64,000 bases of DNA from contig JBAMJR010000015.1 in assembly GCA_038501785.1 (NCBI GenBank), positions 2,017,001 through 2,081,000 on the forward strand, in the 5' to 3' direction. Within the stretch, counting starts at the first letter, position 1. Each line of letters opens with the position of its first letter. The position numbers were made by a program, and so were the translations under genes. Shown one piece after another: positions 27,049 through 40,641 of this stretch. The DNA is from Myoxocephalus aenaeus (taxonomy: Eukaryota > Chordata > Actinopteri > Perciformes > Cottidae). The notes under the pieces were generated by a model. The model was not told the DNA's origin. It ran no database searches and saw nothing but the letters and a program-made list of their open reading frames with translations.

Positions 27049-27659
27049 AAACCACGCGACGCAGCACATCTGACGGCAGTGGCGGTTAAAACAGAGCCCG
27101 TCTCTCTCCCTACGTTGCCGCCACCACGGCAGTTAACTTAGTCCAAACCAGATGTTTGTTTTATTCCCTCGCTCTCTCTAGAGGCAGAAAGAAAAAAGGG
27201 AGAGGCTAAATAAGAAAGCAAAAGGCCTTCTTGGTTTTTTTCGATGGGTGTCTTCCTCTCCCTCACCCCAAATAAAAAATAAAAAAAAAAGTACACGCCT
27301 CACAGTGGGTTTAGGGTGTTGTCCTCTTCGGCGAGGAATGCGTTCTACTTTCTATTCTTGAACACCAGCGCTGCTTGGGTAAAAGATGAGACCTCCAGGA
27401 GTTATTCTTAAGACTACCCGGCACCTTCCCCTCTGTGATTGAGAAATGCTTTTTATGCATTTCAGACAAAAACACTGGGACAAAAACATCTGAGCAGCTT
27501 GAACCAAAAAACATGAATCAGAACGAATCAGTAATTAATTAATACCTGCATATACAAGTTCACAGCCTGTTGCTTTACTTGATGTACTGTATAACAGAAG
27601 AGTTCATTCATGTAGACACGTCCAGCCAATCAGCAGCTAGATGCATCATCAATGAATCA

Positions 27660-28075
27660 AAGCTGGAGAAAGAAAGCATATTGGCCTGGTTTAACTATAA
27701 TCCCTTGGCTTCCAGTATCTTTAAGAATAGATTTTAAGGTTATGCTCTTCATGGTTTGGGACCCGGCCTACGTTGCAGACTGTCGTTTTATAGCCCTTCA
27801 CAAGCTTTCAGATCTTCTACTGATGTTTTTATTACACACAATTATATGTATAAGAAAAAAAGCAGCACAGCTGTTTTTTTTAAAAACCATGCTTCAAAAT
27901 GATGGAATACCCTTCCAAAAGCTATAGGAGACACTAGCGCTGTGAACAATCTTCAGCAACAGCTGATTTTGGCCTATAATTAATGTCGTTCAAAGCATTC
28001 GTTGCATTTTTATTTCTATTCTTTTGTGAAGCTTTTTGAGCTAATTCTCAGTATGAAAAGTTCTCTATCAATTAA
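27660..28075 (+). pseudogene. LINE C-terminal and 3'-end fragment (L2/Rex-like), degraded
   Basis: The plus-strand translation contains WLPVSLRIDFKVMLFMV and GPGLR/WDPAYVAD-like sequence, matching the conserved HWLPVxxRIxFKxLLL...GLAPxYLxDL block at the end of L2/Rex-type ORF2. It is followed by a degenerate Trp-Asn-xx-Pro region and a tail around 28025-28075 resembling the GAAAAGTGCTATATAAATAA 3' end of these elements. Frameshifts show it is dead. It is separate from the 24140-24345 piece because exon IIIb lies between them. Confidence 0.78.
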
Positions 28076-28413
28076 CTTATTATTTACTGTTAAAACTGAA
28101 GCGGTGCAGGTGCACACAGAGGAACAGAAACTGATTTACAGCGGTATTATTAGGTTAATGATGCTGCCGTAAAAGTGCAGGTGAGGCTTTCCTTTCCCAT
28201 AATGCCGGCGTGGTGTTCGAGGAACGAGCTCGTCAATTACACGCTGCAGTGAAAAGAGCCCGTGGCCCCCGCAGACCCACCTCCAGTACAAACTCATTAA
28301 CCAAGACATTTAGGAGGGATTAATTATGAGTGAAATTATCACAGGTTGAAATCTACTCCCGGCAAACGCCGGTGGTACCCGGACTCGTGACGAGATGTGG
28401 GCCTCAGACCCAC

Positions 28414-28604
28414 CTTCAGGATGTTGACGTAGGGAACGTCGTCGGGGCCGTAGCGGCTGCCGTTCACCTCGATGTGCTTCAGCCACTGGATGTGCGGCTG
28501 GGCGTCGCTGTAGACCTTACAGTGGAACTCCACTTCGCTGCCCACCACCACCGTCTGATTGGCCGGCAGGCCTGCTTGGAGGATGGGCCTGTGGGGGGAA
28601 CGCT
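28414..28604 (-). CDS. fgfr3: fgfr3 exon 7: IgIIIa (constant first half of IgIII)
   Basis: A 191-nt exon encoding the IgII-IgIII linker and the invariant N-terminal half of IgIII. It reads ERSPHRPILQAGLPANQT, then VEFHCKVYSDAQPHIQWLK, then IEVNGSRYGPDDVPYVNILK. The linker Arg-Ser-Pro triplet, equivalent to human R248, S249 and P250 that are mutated in skeletal dysplasias, is conserved. The first IgIII cysteine is in FHC; NQT and NGS are glycosylation sequons. Acceptor TCCCTCCCAG; donor GTGGGT. It ends in phase 0, as needed to join either IIIb or IIIc. Confidence 0.97.
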
Positions 28605-28795
28605 CTGGGAGGGAAAGCACGGAGTCATTAGCACAAGTCATGCATGGGAATGACGCTGCAGGAAATGAAGATATACAGTATTTAAAAAAAGAATATTTCA
28701 CACCAACAACTCTCGTGGGTTCATTCAAACCGCTGGTGCGTGTTAATGTATTCCTTGTTTACACAGAAGCAGCAGTGAGAGTCGGTGTTGTTTAC
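28605..28795 (-). other. fgfr3: fgfr3 intron 6
   Basis: A short 191-bp intron; nothing recognised. Confidence 0.85.
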
Positions 28796-28919
28796 CTAAC
28801 ACATCCAGCTGGTAGGTGTGGGTGATGGCGCCATACTTGTTCTGCACCACGCAGGTGTAGTTTCCCCGGTCTGAGGGCACGGCGCTCTCCATCACCAGAC
28901 TCCACTGCTGGTGTCTCAA
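28796..28919 (-). CDS. fgfr3: fgfr3 exon 6: IgII domain, second half
   Basis: A 124-nt exon completing IgII. It reads LRHQQWSLVMESAVPSDRG, then NYTCVVQNKYGAITHTYQLDVL. The second IgII cysteine is in NYTC, which is also a predicted N-glycosylation site. Acceptor CTCCTTCAG; donor GTAAAC. It ends in phase 1, so the Glu codon at the IgII-IgIII linker is split with the next exon. Confidence 0.96.
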
Positions 28920-30504
28920 CTGAAGGAGAGGAAAGAACAGTCAGGATATGTCATGACAACACATCTAAATCTGTGAGGATACTGAACCTATTTCAAGAAA
29001 TCTCAGGGGGGAGTGATGTGTCGTGTTTTCAGGCCTGACAGACGAGTGCTTATGTATATTTCCACTTGTGATAACATACTATCATCTCAAGTTCATGCAT
29101 ATATATCAGGACTTAAAATATCATCTTTTCAAGTCACAAACCGAGGCTGAAATAGAGACCAACGCCTCTCTCACTAACAAGCGGGTCCTCTGTCCAGAGG
29201 AAAAAAACCTCCTCGCCAGCATCAGATCTCCTGGCTCGCTCCCTCCTTCCTTTGATTTCCTTTTGGTATGAAACATCACAGAGCGGCCAGGTTTACCGAG
29301 CCGTTTTGAACAAACATAAAAAAAAAAAGCTAATGCATCTTTAAACTGCTTGCATCAAGTGCATGATGGTTGATGCAGAACAGACGCTGATGAGCAGAAA
29401 ACTACATCTTTTGGACACGGTGAGAACGTTTTGATGGATGATTGTGTGCCCACAAAGTACAACTGATCATTTCCTTTTCTCTCCCTGCAGTGCAAGCTCT
29501 TTTATTTATTTTTTGCAGCTCTGAAATGTGGTTCCGTTGTGCCAGTCAAGAGCAATTCGTCCTCGGAGAGAGAGTCGCAGGGCTACATCTTGCGTAGTAA
29601 TTCAAACCAGGTGTGGCTGGATGGCAGCAGCAGACAGATACTAACTTGACAGCTTCAGGAGCTGCTCAAGAGGCGGCGCGGGCAGCCCGGCGAGGCGAGA
29701 ACAGAGAAACCGGCCATGCATCGATAGGCAGAGTCTCCGCGGTGGCCAAGAGGGACGACCTCCGCAGCTTAAGTGGAAACATGCAGCGAGACGAGCGTGG
29801 AGCGAAGTCCTCAGAAAAGAGGTCAGTCACCAAAAGACGGGGGAGCGAGTGGTGTCAACAAAGAGGCTTTTCAGGGTGGAACACTCTGCATCACCTGCGT
29901 CGGAAAATGTGCCGACCCAGAGAGGGCTCAGTGTTTTCACAAACGTTTAACCCCACGTGTTTCAGGTGGGAGGCCAGCCATTCGAGGAACCTTTATGTTT
30001 GTAGGTCGAGGATCCCTCTTCCCCCCCGTCTGTGTTATACACTCCTTCTCTCTCTCGCTCTCTCTCTTGGAGGCGCATGCGGAAAATAATGTAACTACTG
30101 TAAATATTATGCCTGTGTATGCTTTTTTTTCTTCTTTTTTTTTTTGCAGTTGCGTGGTAACGTGGAGCAGGCCGCCCCGCTCAACGCTGGCAAATGGCTG
30201 GCTCCACCCCGTCTACCCCTCTCAGAGCCGGGGAGTCAAACTGGAGTCAATGGCTGCTCTCATGAGCAGATGAGTGACGCCTTCTGCTGCGGTCGCTGAG
30301 CACAGAGGAGGAGGAGGGGGGAGGGGGAGGAGGAGGTTAGAGAAGGCGGCACGTGAGGAGGGAAGCTTGAAGGTGGTAAAAAGTCGATGCTCAGTTGAAG
30401 CCAAGACCACCAACAGAAACAGACTGAGATCAGGGTTGTGGTCTTCTTTAAGTCTCCGTATCATAAAAAAGAGACATAATTTCATAATAACGCAAAGCAG
30501 AGGC

Positions 30505-30620
30505 AAGGTACATTTACTTTAGTTCTCTGCTTCTTTTGAGGTACTGCTACTTTGAAGTACTTTTGACTCCACTAAATGTATCTTGACAGCTAAAGTTGCT
30601 CTGCAGATTTTCTCGTTTAG
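30505..30620 (+). repeat. dispersed repeat fragment (AGGTACATTTACTTTAGTTC type)
   Basis: The order AGGTACATTTACTTTAGTT, GAGGTACTGCTACTTTGAAG, ACTCCACTAAATGTAT and TTGACAGCTAAAGTTGCT matches, from memory, a high-copy fish repeat built on TACTT/TACATT words. Boundaries approximate. Confidence 0.5.
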
Positions 30621-33600
30621 CTCGAGTGATGATTATGACTGCTGACAAGGAAGAAATCGTGAATGTTGCCACTCTTAAAGCCAGCACTGTTTCAGCTCAG
30701 TAAAACATGTATTTTTGATACAATCTGTGATCCTTCAACTTTAATTCGTCAGCATGAAAGTCCCCAAACTGGAGCTCCAAGTATTTGATCATTTCATTAT
30801 TTGCAATTACATGTTTACAGCATTTACAAATCTTCACAATAAGAACTTTTTTTTAATCTTAAAGTAAGACCATGCAACTTTTGGAAAAGGAAATAACACA
30901 ACTTTCAATTTACAAATGAACAGTTTAATTTAAAAGCAATAAAACCCACTCTGTTTACAGACTGTTTACACTCACACATTCTGCTCTTACAGCCTTACTG
31001 GTGCTGGTATGACCGGTAGCATATGGTGGCTAATATTAGCTCTGGCTATTAATATTGCTGTGCCATGGATTTTAACTGAGTCACTTCACTGGCTTTTGAG
31101 TGTAAGTGCAGGTTATACAATTATTGATTAACCACTATCCCATGATGGTCATGTGACCACTTTCAGCAAAAACAGCGATAACTATTAGAGAAAGGCAATT
31201 TTCAAATGCAAGAAACATTGTAGGTAATAATTAACTGTGAGTGACATTTTCACTTTAATTCTCCTCTGTCTTTCCCTCGGCACATTTAATTACTTTCTTC
31301 ATACAAGCCACTTGCTTTTATGACCATGTTACATTGGCTAACCCTTGTTGAACCTGCAGCATTAGTCCCCAAACGTGATAATCCCATCCATTCCAATCAC
31401 GCCAGATTCCAAACAGAATTAAATTATTAAGGAGCTTATGTTAGAGTCATAGGAGGCTTTAAAGGTTTTAGGGCTTTGGCCCTACAGAAGGACACAAGCC
31501 ATGGGAATGGACGGGGAGTTTCACACTGCAAAAAGTGTGCATCTGAAGGAGCCATTAAATCAACATAGAGGAAAAAAGAAAAGAGGTGGAGTTTGGGAGT
31601 TGTAATGCAGCATTTTGTGCATGAATTATCTTGAGACAAATAAAGTTATCGGCTTCATTTTAACACATTTTTCTTGCCTTTCTGAGTCTGCCACGGAAAA
31701 CAGTGAGGTTAGCTCACTCTACTGGCGGAGCCTTTCGCTTATTTTAATCAAAACAAGAATTCCCAGCTTGACTGCCAGCTCAAATGGTTCATAAAGACGC
31801 AGCCATTTTTTGCAGTGTAGCAGTTGTCTGAGAAAACACAGAAAGCTCTGCTCCCTTTACAGTCCTAACCCTCCGTCTTCACCTCGCAAAATAGCCCCGT
31901 CAGAACCAAGTTACCAGAATTTATGACTTTGTCAGAGCGGACCAGTGGCCCGGATCTGTGCTACCGTCTAATTTGACCTCCAGAGAAAGCAGAAATAGAT
32001 AGAAGCGGCCCTGAGGGCTCGCTGGCAACGTTTGTGGGTCCGTTGCCTGAGTTTGGCTCTTCCTGCCGTTGCATCAACATAGCGGAGAAGTCTGTAAAAT
32101 TGGAAGTATGAGAGATCAGAGGAGAAATAAAAAGAAGAGTGAGAAAAACAAATAAACAGGATAATCTGTCATTTTTTCGAGACCCCTTGGTGTATTTGTG
32201 TAAAACGACAGGGGGGAAAGGTGAATGACCGTGGAAGCTCTCAAATTAAAAAGAGTCCAAAAATAATCTTGCAAAGTGTAGAAATTCCTAAGCGGCCTAC
32301 AGAGACTCACAATCTGGGCTGTGTTAAAGTCGGGACTGGAAAAACAAGGATGTAAAGTGCTTAAAGTCTTAAAAAGTAACAGTGTGGCGCCCGTTTAAGA
32401 GTCCTGGGTTGGAAACCTGTCAAAACAGGGATTGAAAATTCAGTTAAGCGCCAAGCGACCTGGACGAAGTGAAACACAATAATTACATTGTCAACTTTTG
32501 TCTCGCTTGTGCTGCATGAACACAATGCAGTCCCTCCCAGCATATGTGGCAGCGTACAACAGCATTGGCTATGGCTTTCAAAGACTCAATAGGCCGGCGA
32601 CACGCCCATCTCTCCCTACCTCCATCTGATGGCTCAATAGAGAGGTGACCTTTGACCTTTAGGCCCTGCCCCGCCATAATGGAGGAGGCTCTGAGCGCCG
32701 CAGTTTGTCTGGCAAGGCGCACAATCCTCCGGCACGTCGCCTCTGCTGGAATTTCATTTTCAGTTTTACAAAATGAGCCACACATCCCATTTACCGTTTC
32801 ATTTAGCTTCAACAAACGCACCGTTTAGTTCTCTGTGTCGCATTTCAATAGACTTACAAAGCGCTCGCAAGACAGAACTGAATGTCTGAACAGCCTCCAG
32901 CGTGCTGATGGGAAAGAATATACTGAGACGACGTTAATGTACAACTATACCGGCCCGTGAGACTTTGTGCTTTTAATAGTGATAATCATACCAGCAATAT
33001 TGACATTTTTGTACTCAAGTTGTTGATAGATTTATGTTGCTGATGTTCTACTGAAATCTTCAAGTGTTACTTTCTTTCAAAAACTACAAATAGTCAGCCA
33101 TTTGCTTCCAGGAAAAGCATGTGCAGAAGCATCCAGACCATCAAATTGTCCACTGGAAAAAAAGGAGAACGAAATCCTCTTAAATGCAGCGTGAACCACA
33201 CCAAGACTTTCTAGGAAACATTACCGCTGCGAGAAAGTCCTTTTTGGAAAATATATTACACTCAAAAAAAGGAGGTGGAGAGAGAGTTATGCAACCATAA
33301 CTGCACATATAAACTTATTAAATAGGTGCTGGGTTATGCACACTATATTATCATAACATGATAATAATATTGCATTGTTAAATATCCCTGTCACCGTCGT
33401 TACCGGTCTATTATCTATCGGTGTAAGATAATAATGTCCCTCACAAATGAACCGACATCAAATCCACAAAGAAAACACGACTGTGTGTAAGAAGGTTTCC
33501 TCATATTATACAAAAAGAAAAGTGATTTCAGGCCTTTATGGAAGATGAAACCTTGTTAAAATGGATGTCTTCAAGGAACAGAGCAGAACACGGTGCATCT

Positions 33601-33797
33601 TCTGAAAGGCCACTTTCAACCACTCCAGTATGAAGCCAGGAGGTATTTTAGTAGGCGGGTAATGGGCCTTAATGGTCGGTAACTTTCACCTCTTACTGGT
33701 GCAGATCGGATGGCACTTAGAGTAAATGACAAACTGTGCTGGTAGGCAGTGCTGAGTGGATGGGACTCCATTGTGCTGATCAGCATGGATCAGTTAG

Positions 33798-33919
<122 letters not shown>

Positions 33920-36900
33920 CTGAGAGACAGGTGACAGAATCATCCCATCACACGTCCAGACCTTTAAAAAAGAAAATCAGACACGGTTGCAATTCATTCA
34001 GCAGAAATTAACCACGGCTGTCGAATCCAAAATTATCTTGTCATTTCAAGACGGCTGCCAGAGGAAGACGGCTTCACCTTGAGGACCCTGTTGGAGGAAT
34101 AGAGTCTTTAGAAGGCCTTTGTGAGGCTGTCAAGACCCCCTCCTCCCAGTCCTGCAAGATGAACTCATCACTGGCAGCTGTGAGGCAGGGTGACACGGCC
34201 GGACTGAATGCACTAAGAGAAGTCTGTCCAACAACAGATTGCTGAATTCTGTTGTTCACGTGTCTGTTCACACGATGATGATTCAATCTACAACTAGTTT
34301 GTTCACTTGTCATCCTTCTTTATTTTGCTCTTCATAAACATTTCTAACAACTATGTGTTGTGTTTCCTCACAGTGTTGCCGTTTGACACTAACAATCTCT
34401 CTAGCAAACAAATTAGTTTCCTGAAGCTTCCACAAAGCAGTGATTGTTCAAAAAAATATCACCATGTGTAGCATTAGCCACCAAGACTGAAAGGACAAAG
34501 ACGGGAGAATAAAAAAGAGGCATCTGCAGAAACATCTAAGTAAGGGACAGCTGTAGATCATACAACTTATTACACCACTTACTAAATAAATCAATACTTT
34601 GATGCAAAATATGAATCTAAGAAAGCTTTTCTGTGCACAGATCAGAACTGTGTCCATAGCAGCCATCTGCTATAAAGAAAAGAACAGACCGCAGAAGGCC
34701 GTAAATGACCAATCAGAATGGAGTATTCAACAAAGCCGCTGTGTAATAAATAACAGAGAATCAAGCGCTTCTCATGGTATTTGACTGACAGGTGATTTCT
34801 GGGTAATGCAGTGAACAAACACTGGACGAAAACGAGGATCTGAAGGATAACCATGTTAGAAATTAAGCGACAACATAATGATATTAGACACATCACTCAA
34901 CTCGATTGAAGATAATGTGATTCGATTTTCGGTGGTAATGTGCAAATGTCCGAATTATTTTCCAGAACATTGCTTTAAAAAGAAGATTTTTTTTTTTTTT
35001 TAAATATACTTTGTTAAATGACTGAGCACCAAAGACATTAAACTGTAATTGTTTCGTGCTGGACAGTTGAGCCTAATGTTTTGCAGGGTGGAGGTGGGGT
35101 TAGCAGAGGATTTGACATCAGGATGGGTGAAGCTGTTACCCCTGACCCCTCTGAAGCCAGGCCATGTCACAGACTTGTCTGTCACCCAGCACCCTGATTC
35201 TATAGAGGGTGACCTCTCCGTTCACCTCCCTAAAGGCCAACAGCGGCCACATGGCTGACTGGATTGTAAAACGGCTCCGGGACAGGAGGGGAGGGGAGGG
35301 GGAGGAGCATCTCGATAAAGACACAGAAAGGAACATCTCAATAACTGCCACCTCCAATCTCACATCTCCATCACTGTGGAAGGACTTTGTTCTAATGATA
35401 CGTGTGACTTTAACGTTCCATAATTATGTCCAAAAGGAGCCACACAACACTGTCGAGTTGGGTTAAGTGGCTTTAAAGCATAAAGTCGGCAGGTTATGTG
35501 AAGCCACGTTCACTGAGAGTGAATTAAAAAGGCAAGATAAGGTAAGCGGGGAAAAAAGTAAGTGGTTTCTTTTATGTGACTTACCCTTTGACCCAAATTA
35601 AATCCCAAACAAATAAAAGTTAAGCCGGAGAAACAGTTTCTGAAAGAAGGGCAGCAGAAAATATGACATTAAAACATGTTTTAATGGTGTACAACTGCCC
35701 CTGTTCCGCTTTAAAGCGCTGTGCACAAACCAACAGTCACGGTATCAATCCAACGTGCACCTCAAATAACACAGGGACACCCACACACTTTACAGCACCA
35801 CGAGGGCCTCCGCCGTCAGCATGGGTGGCCACAGCAAGAGATGGTGCCAAGTGCGACCCACTGAGCTATACAGAGCGGAAAATGTAAAGGAATTTGCCTC
35901 TGACAACCCAGGCCAACAGGATGCCACCTACGCTGTGAATGCTTACTATGGATAGCCAGCTATACTTATCACTCTCTAATTACACATGCAACATCCCATC
36001 GGTGCATGTGTTGGAGTGACCAAAATGGCTACTGAGGGATGAGCGCTGCACAGTGAGATTTGAATAGTGATTGAGGCTGCAGCCAGCGATTATTTTAGTA
36101 ATCGAGTATTCTTCAGATTAATCGGTTTGTGTTACTTTCTTGAGGTAATAGAGCTGGAGAAAGTTTAAGAAAGAGAACATAAGACAGAACTAATAATTGG
36201 TTTCCCTTTTCAGACACTACTATCTGTCAAAGCTAAACCCACTTAGTGCATTAAAGTGCCATATTACATTACAGGTTTCAAGGCTCCAAACTAAGTTCTT
36301 TCACCACCGTCCTGAAAAATAATCTCAAGCCTCTTAAACCGTCAAAAGTTCTTCATGCGATCCTTTTACTTTGTTATTAACAGTTTCTGTGATAATTGAC
36401 ATATAAAACACACAACTTGAATGATTAGGATATAAAAGATTGTATATTTAATTAAATATTGGCTTTGCTGAAAAACATATTTTAGTACGTCATTATGTAT
36501 TTATTATAAGCTGCTTAGAGCCAGTCTTAGGAAGTTAAACTGGTCATAATTCTCTCTCCAATATCTTTTGATATGTCTCTGAAAACATCTTCAAACAACT
36601 GGATTTATTCAAGTTTCTCGCCAAGAACTACATTTTACAAGATGACATTTGAACGCCTCACAATAACGTTATAATTTACCTTCACTCAATTGTCATTTTT
36701 ATTCAATAGAACTTGAACGCTTCACAATGTAACTCAATGCAACCTTCTTTAACGTTAGCTCTGTTATCAACTAGCTCTCCTCCTCCTTTCACCCCTTATA
36801 CTGATTATGCTGACAATAATATCTTAAAACAGCACCAGTCACCAGAAAAACAATCACTAGTTTGTAATTTTCTACACAAAAAGGACACTTATGGATTAGG

Positions 36901-38514
36901 GTGAGCAGTAAAGATTTGGTGGACAGATGGAATAAATATCGAAGTGATCTGACCGAGATTAATTTGCTGCCAACAACGCAGCCGTAAACTTTATCATCGG
37001 CAAATCATCTGGCGTAGTAAACGTGCTAAAAGTTGCTGTCGGGGAGCCACTCAGAGTGTCCTGAGGGCTGGTGACAGGTGTGTGTGTGTGAGAGTGTGTG
37101 TGAGAGTGAGAGAGAGAGAGTGGGGACAGAGGGAGGGAGACAACTGCTGTTGGTCTGCTGGGAGCAGATGTTGGAGATCTTTGTAAACTGTTAATAGCTG
37201 CAGGATCTCATTACATTTAACTCTTTAAATGCCAAACCTCCACCGGGGAGAGAGCGTCTCTCACTGCCTCGGCCATCACCGGCCCGACACACAGACAGCT
37301 GAGGTTAGACGAAGCAGTTTTAGTTTCACACTTTCTGCTTATTGTCTTCATTACGGTTTTAAAGCAAAACAAATGCCTCACCGGGTCGCTTCCCCCAACA
37401 CAGCAATTCAACATAACAAAAATAAGATAATTGTATTAATTGTAAATGGGACCAATGTTTCAACTGAAACTGTGGGGAAATTAGTAATGACTGTAAAATC
37501 CGAACAGGTGAACTGTCTCCCCTCAGCATCACCTTATTAAGGCAGTGTGAGGACTGAGAGTAAGGGGGATTCAGGATCAGGCTTTTTCTAACTGTTTTCA
37601 ACGAGAGTGAAGCATTTAGCAAGCTGCTTTTTGCAGAGCGCCTCACGTTTCTCAGAGATGAAAACTTAATTCAGAGCAAAAAAAGCGCCCGACATCGTTA
37701 GCGGGTTTTTCTTTTCTTTCTCATTGCCGTGACCTTTTGCAGGCTCCCCGGAGCTATATGACTTTACCAACTGTAGTTATTATGATCTCAACGGGAAACA
37801 GCAGGAGGCAAATTAGTGCGGCGCTTGAGGTTATGGTGAAACTGTTTTCATTCATTTTAACTGGACGGTTAACTATGAGGTAGCATACAGTTCATGTTTT
37901 ATTTTGAGCTAACGCAATTAATAATATTAAAAAGCAGCAACATGAAAAAACATGAGAAAAAAAACACTCAAGATAAGGACAGAACGGGGACTGGAACAAT
38001 TTACCTCCCTGGGCATCGTTTTAGCATTCATATGTCATTAAGTTTGAGTTTATTTTGAACCAAGACACAGGTTTGGACTGTTTGAATTCCAATCGTCTTA
38101 CGACACTGGGTTTGTCTTTTAATCCTACAGCTCAGGGCCATTAAAGGAACACAAAAGTAAACCAAGCCCTGTTACTTTAAGCAGTGCCATTCCACATGAG
38201 AGTCCAGTGTTTAGAGAGAATCCAAAACTGAGTACAACAGCTGTTTGCTGCACTGTATTATGTCAACATTGAGCTATCACGCGAGGCACGCATGTATCTG
38301 TGTAACACTCTTGTTTTCAGCACAGCAGTTCGACTTCCTGAATGTATTTCTGTAAGTTTAGCAAGAAGGGTGGGCTTAGAGCAGCTCGAATCCCGCTGAG
38401 GACGTCCGGCCCTGCGGCGCGTTTCTTGACCTTTATTTACTTTATTTACCGTGAGAAGATTCACAGAGCATGAGTGCTCTTTCAGCACTCCGCTTCACAC
38501 TCCACTTCTAGTTA

Positions 38515-38705
38515 TAGCAGTTCACACCAGGGAGCATTGCATCACTCACACGGATCTACTGATGGACACACAAGCAGCTCCGCTGGACTAGTGGGGGATT
38601 AAGATGCCTTGCTAAAAGGCACTCGGATGGCCGCTCAAGACGGGTGGAGCATCACCTCCTGCTGGCAGCTGGTGTGAGGATTTGAATCCTTCAATCACAG
38701 CTCCT
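38515..38705 (+). repeat. SINE-like dispersed repeat fragment
   Basis: GATGCCTTGCTAAAAGGCAC followed by GTGTGAGGATTTGAATCCTT and CAATCACAGCTCC resembles the fish repeat with a GTGCCTTGCTCAAGGGCAC block and a GATTCGAACC-type tRNA-like B-box. It abuts exon 5 at 38752. From memory; not verified. Confidence 0.45.
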
Positions 38706-38751
38706 CTTGTGCCCTTGAGGTGTCAACATGTTTGGAGTTAAGTCCTCTCAC

Positions 38752-38921
38752 CTTGATGCCTCCCATCCTCTGCTCTCCCTTGAACTCTTTGCCGTTCTTC
38801 AGCCAGTGGATGGTCGGCGTCGGGTTCCCCGACGCGGCGCAGCGGAACTTGACCGTGTTGGCGGCTGGAACGGCCAGGAGCTTCTTGTCCATCTTGTCGG
38901 GCTTCGTCCAATACGGAGCTT
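38752..38921 (-). CDS. fgfr3: fgfr3 exon 5: IgII domain, first half
   Basis: A 170-nt exon encoding the start of the second Ig domain, which binds FGF and heparin. It reads (E)APYWTKPDKMDKKLL, then AVPAANTVKFRC with the first domain cysteine, then NPTPTIHWLKNGKEF and GEQRMGGIK. The lysine-rich MDKKLL and VKFRC stretches correspond to the heparin-binding patch of the family. Acceptor CCCCAACAG; donor GTGAGAG. The exon ends in phase 0 and the next exon supplies LRHQQW, restoring the invariant GGIKLRHQQW. Confidence 0.96.
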
Positions 38922-40641
38922 CTGTTGGGGAAACACAAAACAGGGCGTGAGTCATGGAGAACTACTTCTCCAAAACAGAACATACTGTACTGTGCGGGCT
39001 ATTATTATACAACATTTAATGAATGGTTATCATTTGAAGCCATTTGAAATAACTCAAGTATCGAGTCATTCAAGACGTCCATATAAAGACTCACGTACCA
39101 CTCAAGGCGATTATGCTCAATGCGCTGTTTGTTGCATTAGTACAAAGTACAAGTGCGTACCAACAAAATGAACTGTGAAGAGTCGACGAGTGTAACCTTC
39201 AAAAGCCAGACACCAACACCCACAAGGAGGGAATGTAATTAACTGTAAACTCATGACTCATATTCATGGACTACTTTTTGTCCTTTATTCAGGCCCTGTA
39301 AAGAAAGAAGTCAAGTATTACATGCATAATAAAGAAACCGAGGTTGAATATCCTGTAAATTATTGGATTTGGCCGCTAAATATGTATTCAAATGTTTAAG
39401 ACCTCTTGTTTCTAAAGCACCTAAAATGAAATGAAAGCTCAGATCGCGCATCGTTACCAAAAATTCAGAGATGCACAACCAAGTGCAGCGACTGATTTCG
39501 GGGCCTTCGCCTAACACATGCAGTCCGTGATTAAGTCGTTTTCCGGCACGCTTACCAAGCACCGGCTTCACTACGGCGAGTATGAACTGAAGCTGAAGTC
39601 TCATGACCATTAGGGGAAGTCCCAGTCAGGTCACAAATCCTCATGCAAACCACTTAGGTCTCAATCCTGCCAATTAAAGTGTTCCCCTTCAAAGTGTTAA
39701 TGTAAATTGCCTTTTAGCCGGGATCGAGTCCTTTTGATGAACATGGTTCTCTATTTTCACCTCTCAAGTCCTCATTTCTGTGACTCTGCCCAGATGTACC
39801 ACTTTCAGATGACAGATCAAACCAGAGTTTTCCATTTTCTGGTATAATCTGAGATCATACAAATGTTTGGGGAAAGACCCTCCAGGAATTCATAGTAACA
39901 TGTTTTAGTAATCGCTAAAAGATGGTACAAGACTGTACAACTTGCTACTCTGCCTCTTCTTCAAATTGGTCCCCATCTTGGATGAGTTATGTCCACCGCC
40001 AGAACAGATGTGAGGCTGTGCTTTCACTGCAGGTTTTGCATACAGTACCTGCACCCATTTTTGTCTCCATTGTCAAGCCCACCCGCTTGTCCCGAGAGAA
40101 AGTTCAAGATGCACAAACGGTGTAAAAACAGTTTGACGGAGGACACAAAGCGAAGCGTCACCAGGGCCAAAACAAAGCGCGTCATCACCTTCCTCCCCCT
40201 CCTCCGACAATGCTGGCGTTCATTTGAATCGTCCGATTCCCGAGCGTTTGTAAAAACCTGTCGGGGCGATTTATTGAGTTGTATTGAGAAGACGGCGGAC
40301 AAAGAGAGTGTAGCGAGTCAGAGAGGCCTATTGTTCCTGATGTGTGGGTGTGGAAGGGTGAGAGCACCGAGGCACGGCTCACCCACTTTCTTTATAGGAG
40401 TGCGAGTGTGTGTATGTGTGTGTGTCTGTGTTTCCCAGGACAAAAGCTGGGGAGGAGGCTGACCGCTCGTCAGATGTCTTTTTTACTTTAAAAAAAGCAG
40501 GAGAAGAGAGAGAGATGAGCTAATTAGCATCTCAATGTATGTGCTTTTGTGTGTATAAGTGTTTGTATGCATGTTATCAAACCAAAGTAACCCACATGGG
40601 CGGGTTTTTATTTCATCAGGACGACTCAGGTGAGCCGTCAG

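Larger units (their letters stand above)
25198..28413 (-). other. fgfr3: fgfr3 intron between IIIa and IIIb
   Basis: 3216 bp. Holds a CT tract (25890-26068), an imperfect hairpin (26338-26393), a pyrimidine-rich region with CTC repeats (26745-27050) and a LINE C-terminal/3' end fragment (27660-28075). Confidence 0.8.

Noticed and set aside
29613..30273. Two 158- and 166-codon plus-strand frames
   Set aside because: Overlapping frames in a GC-richer intron segment, no family motif, splice pattern or start context; likely chance.
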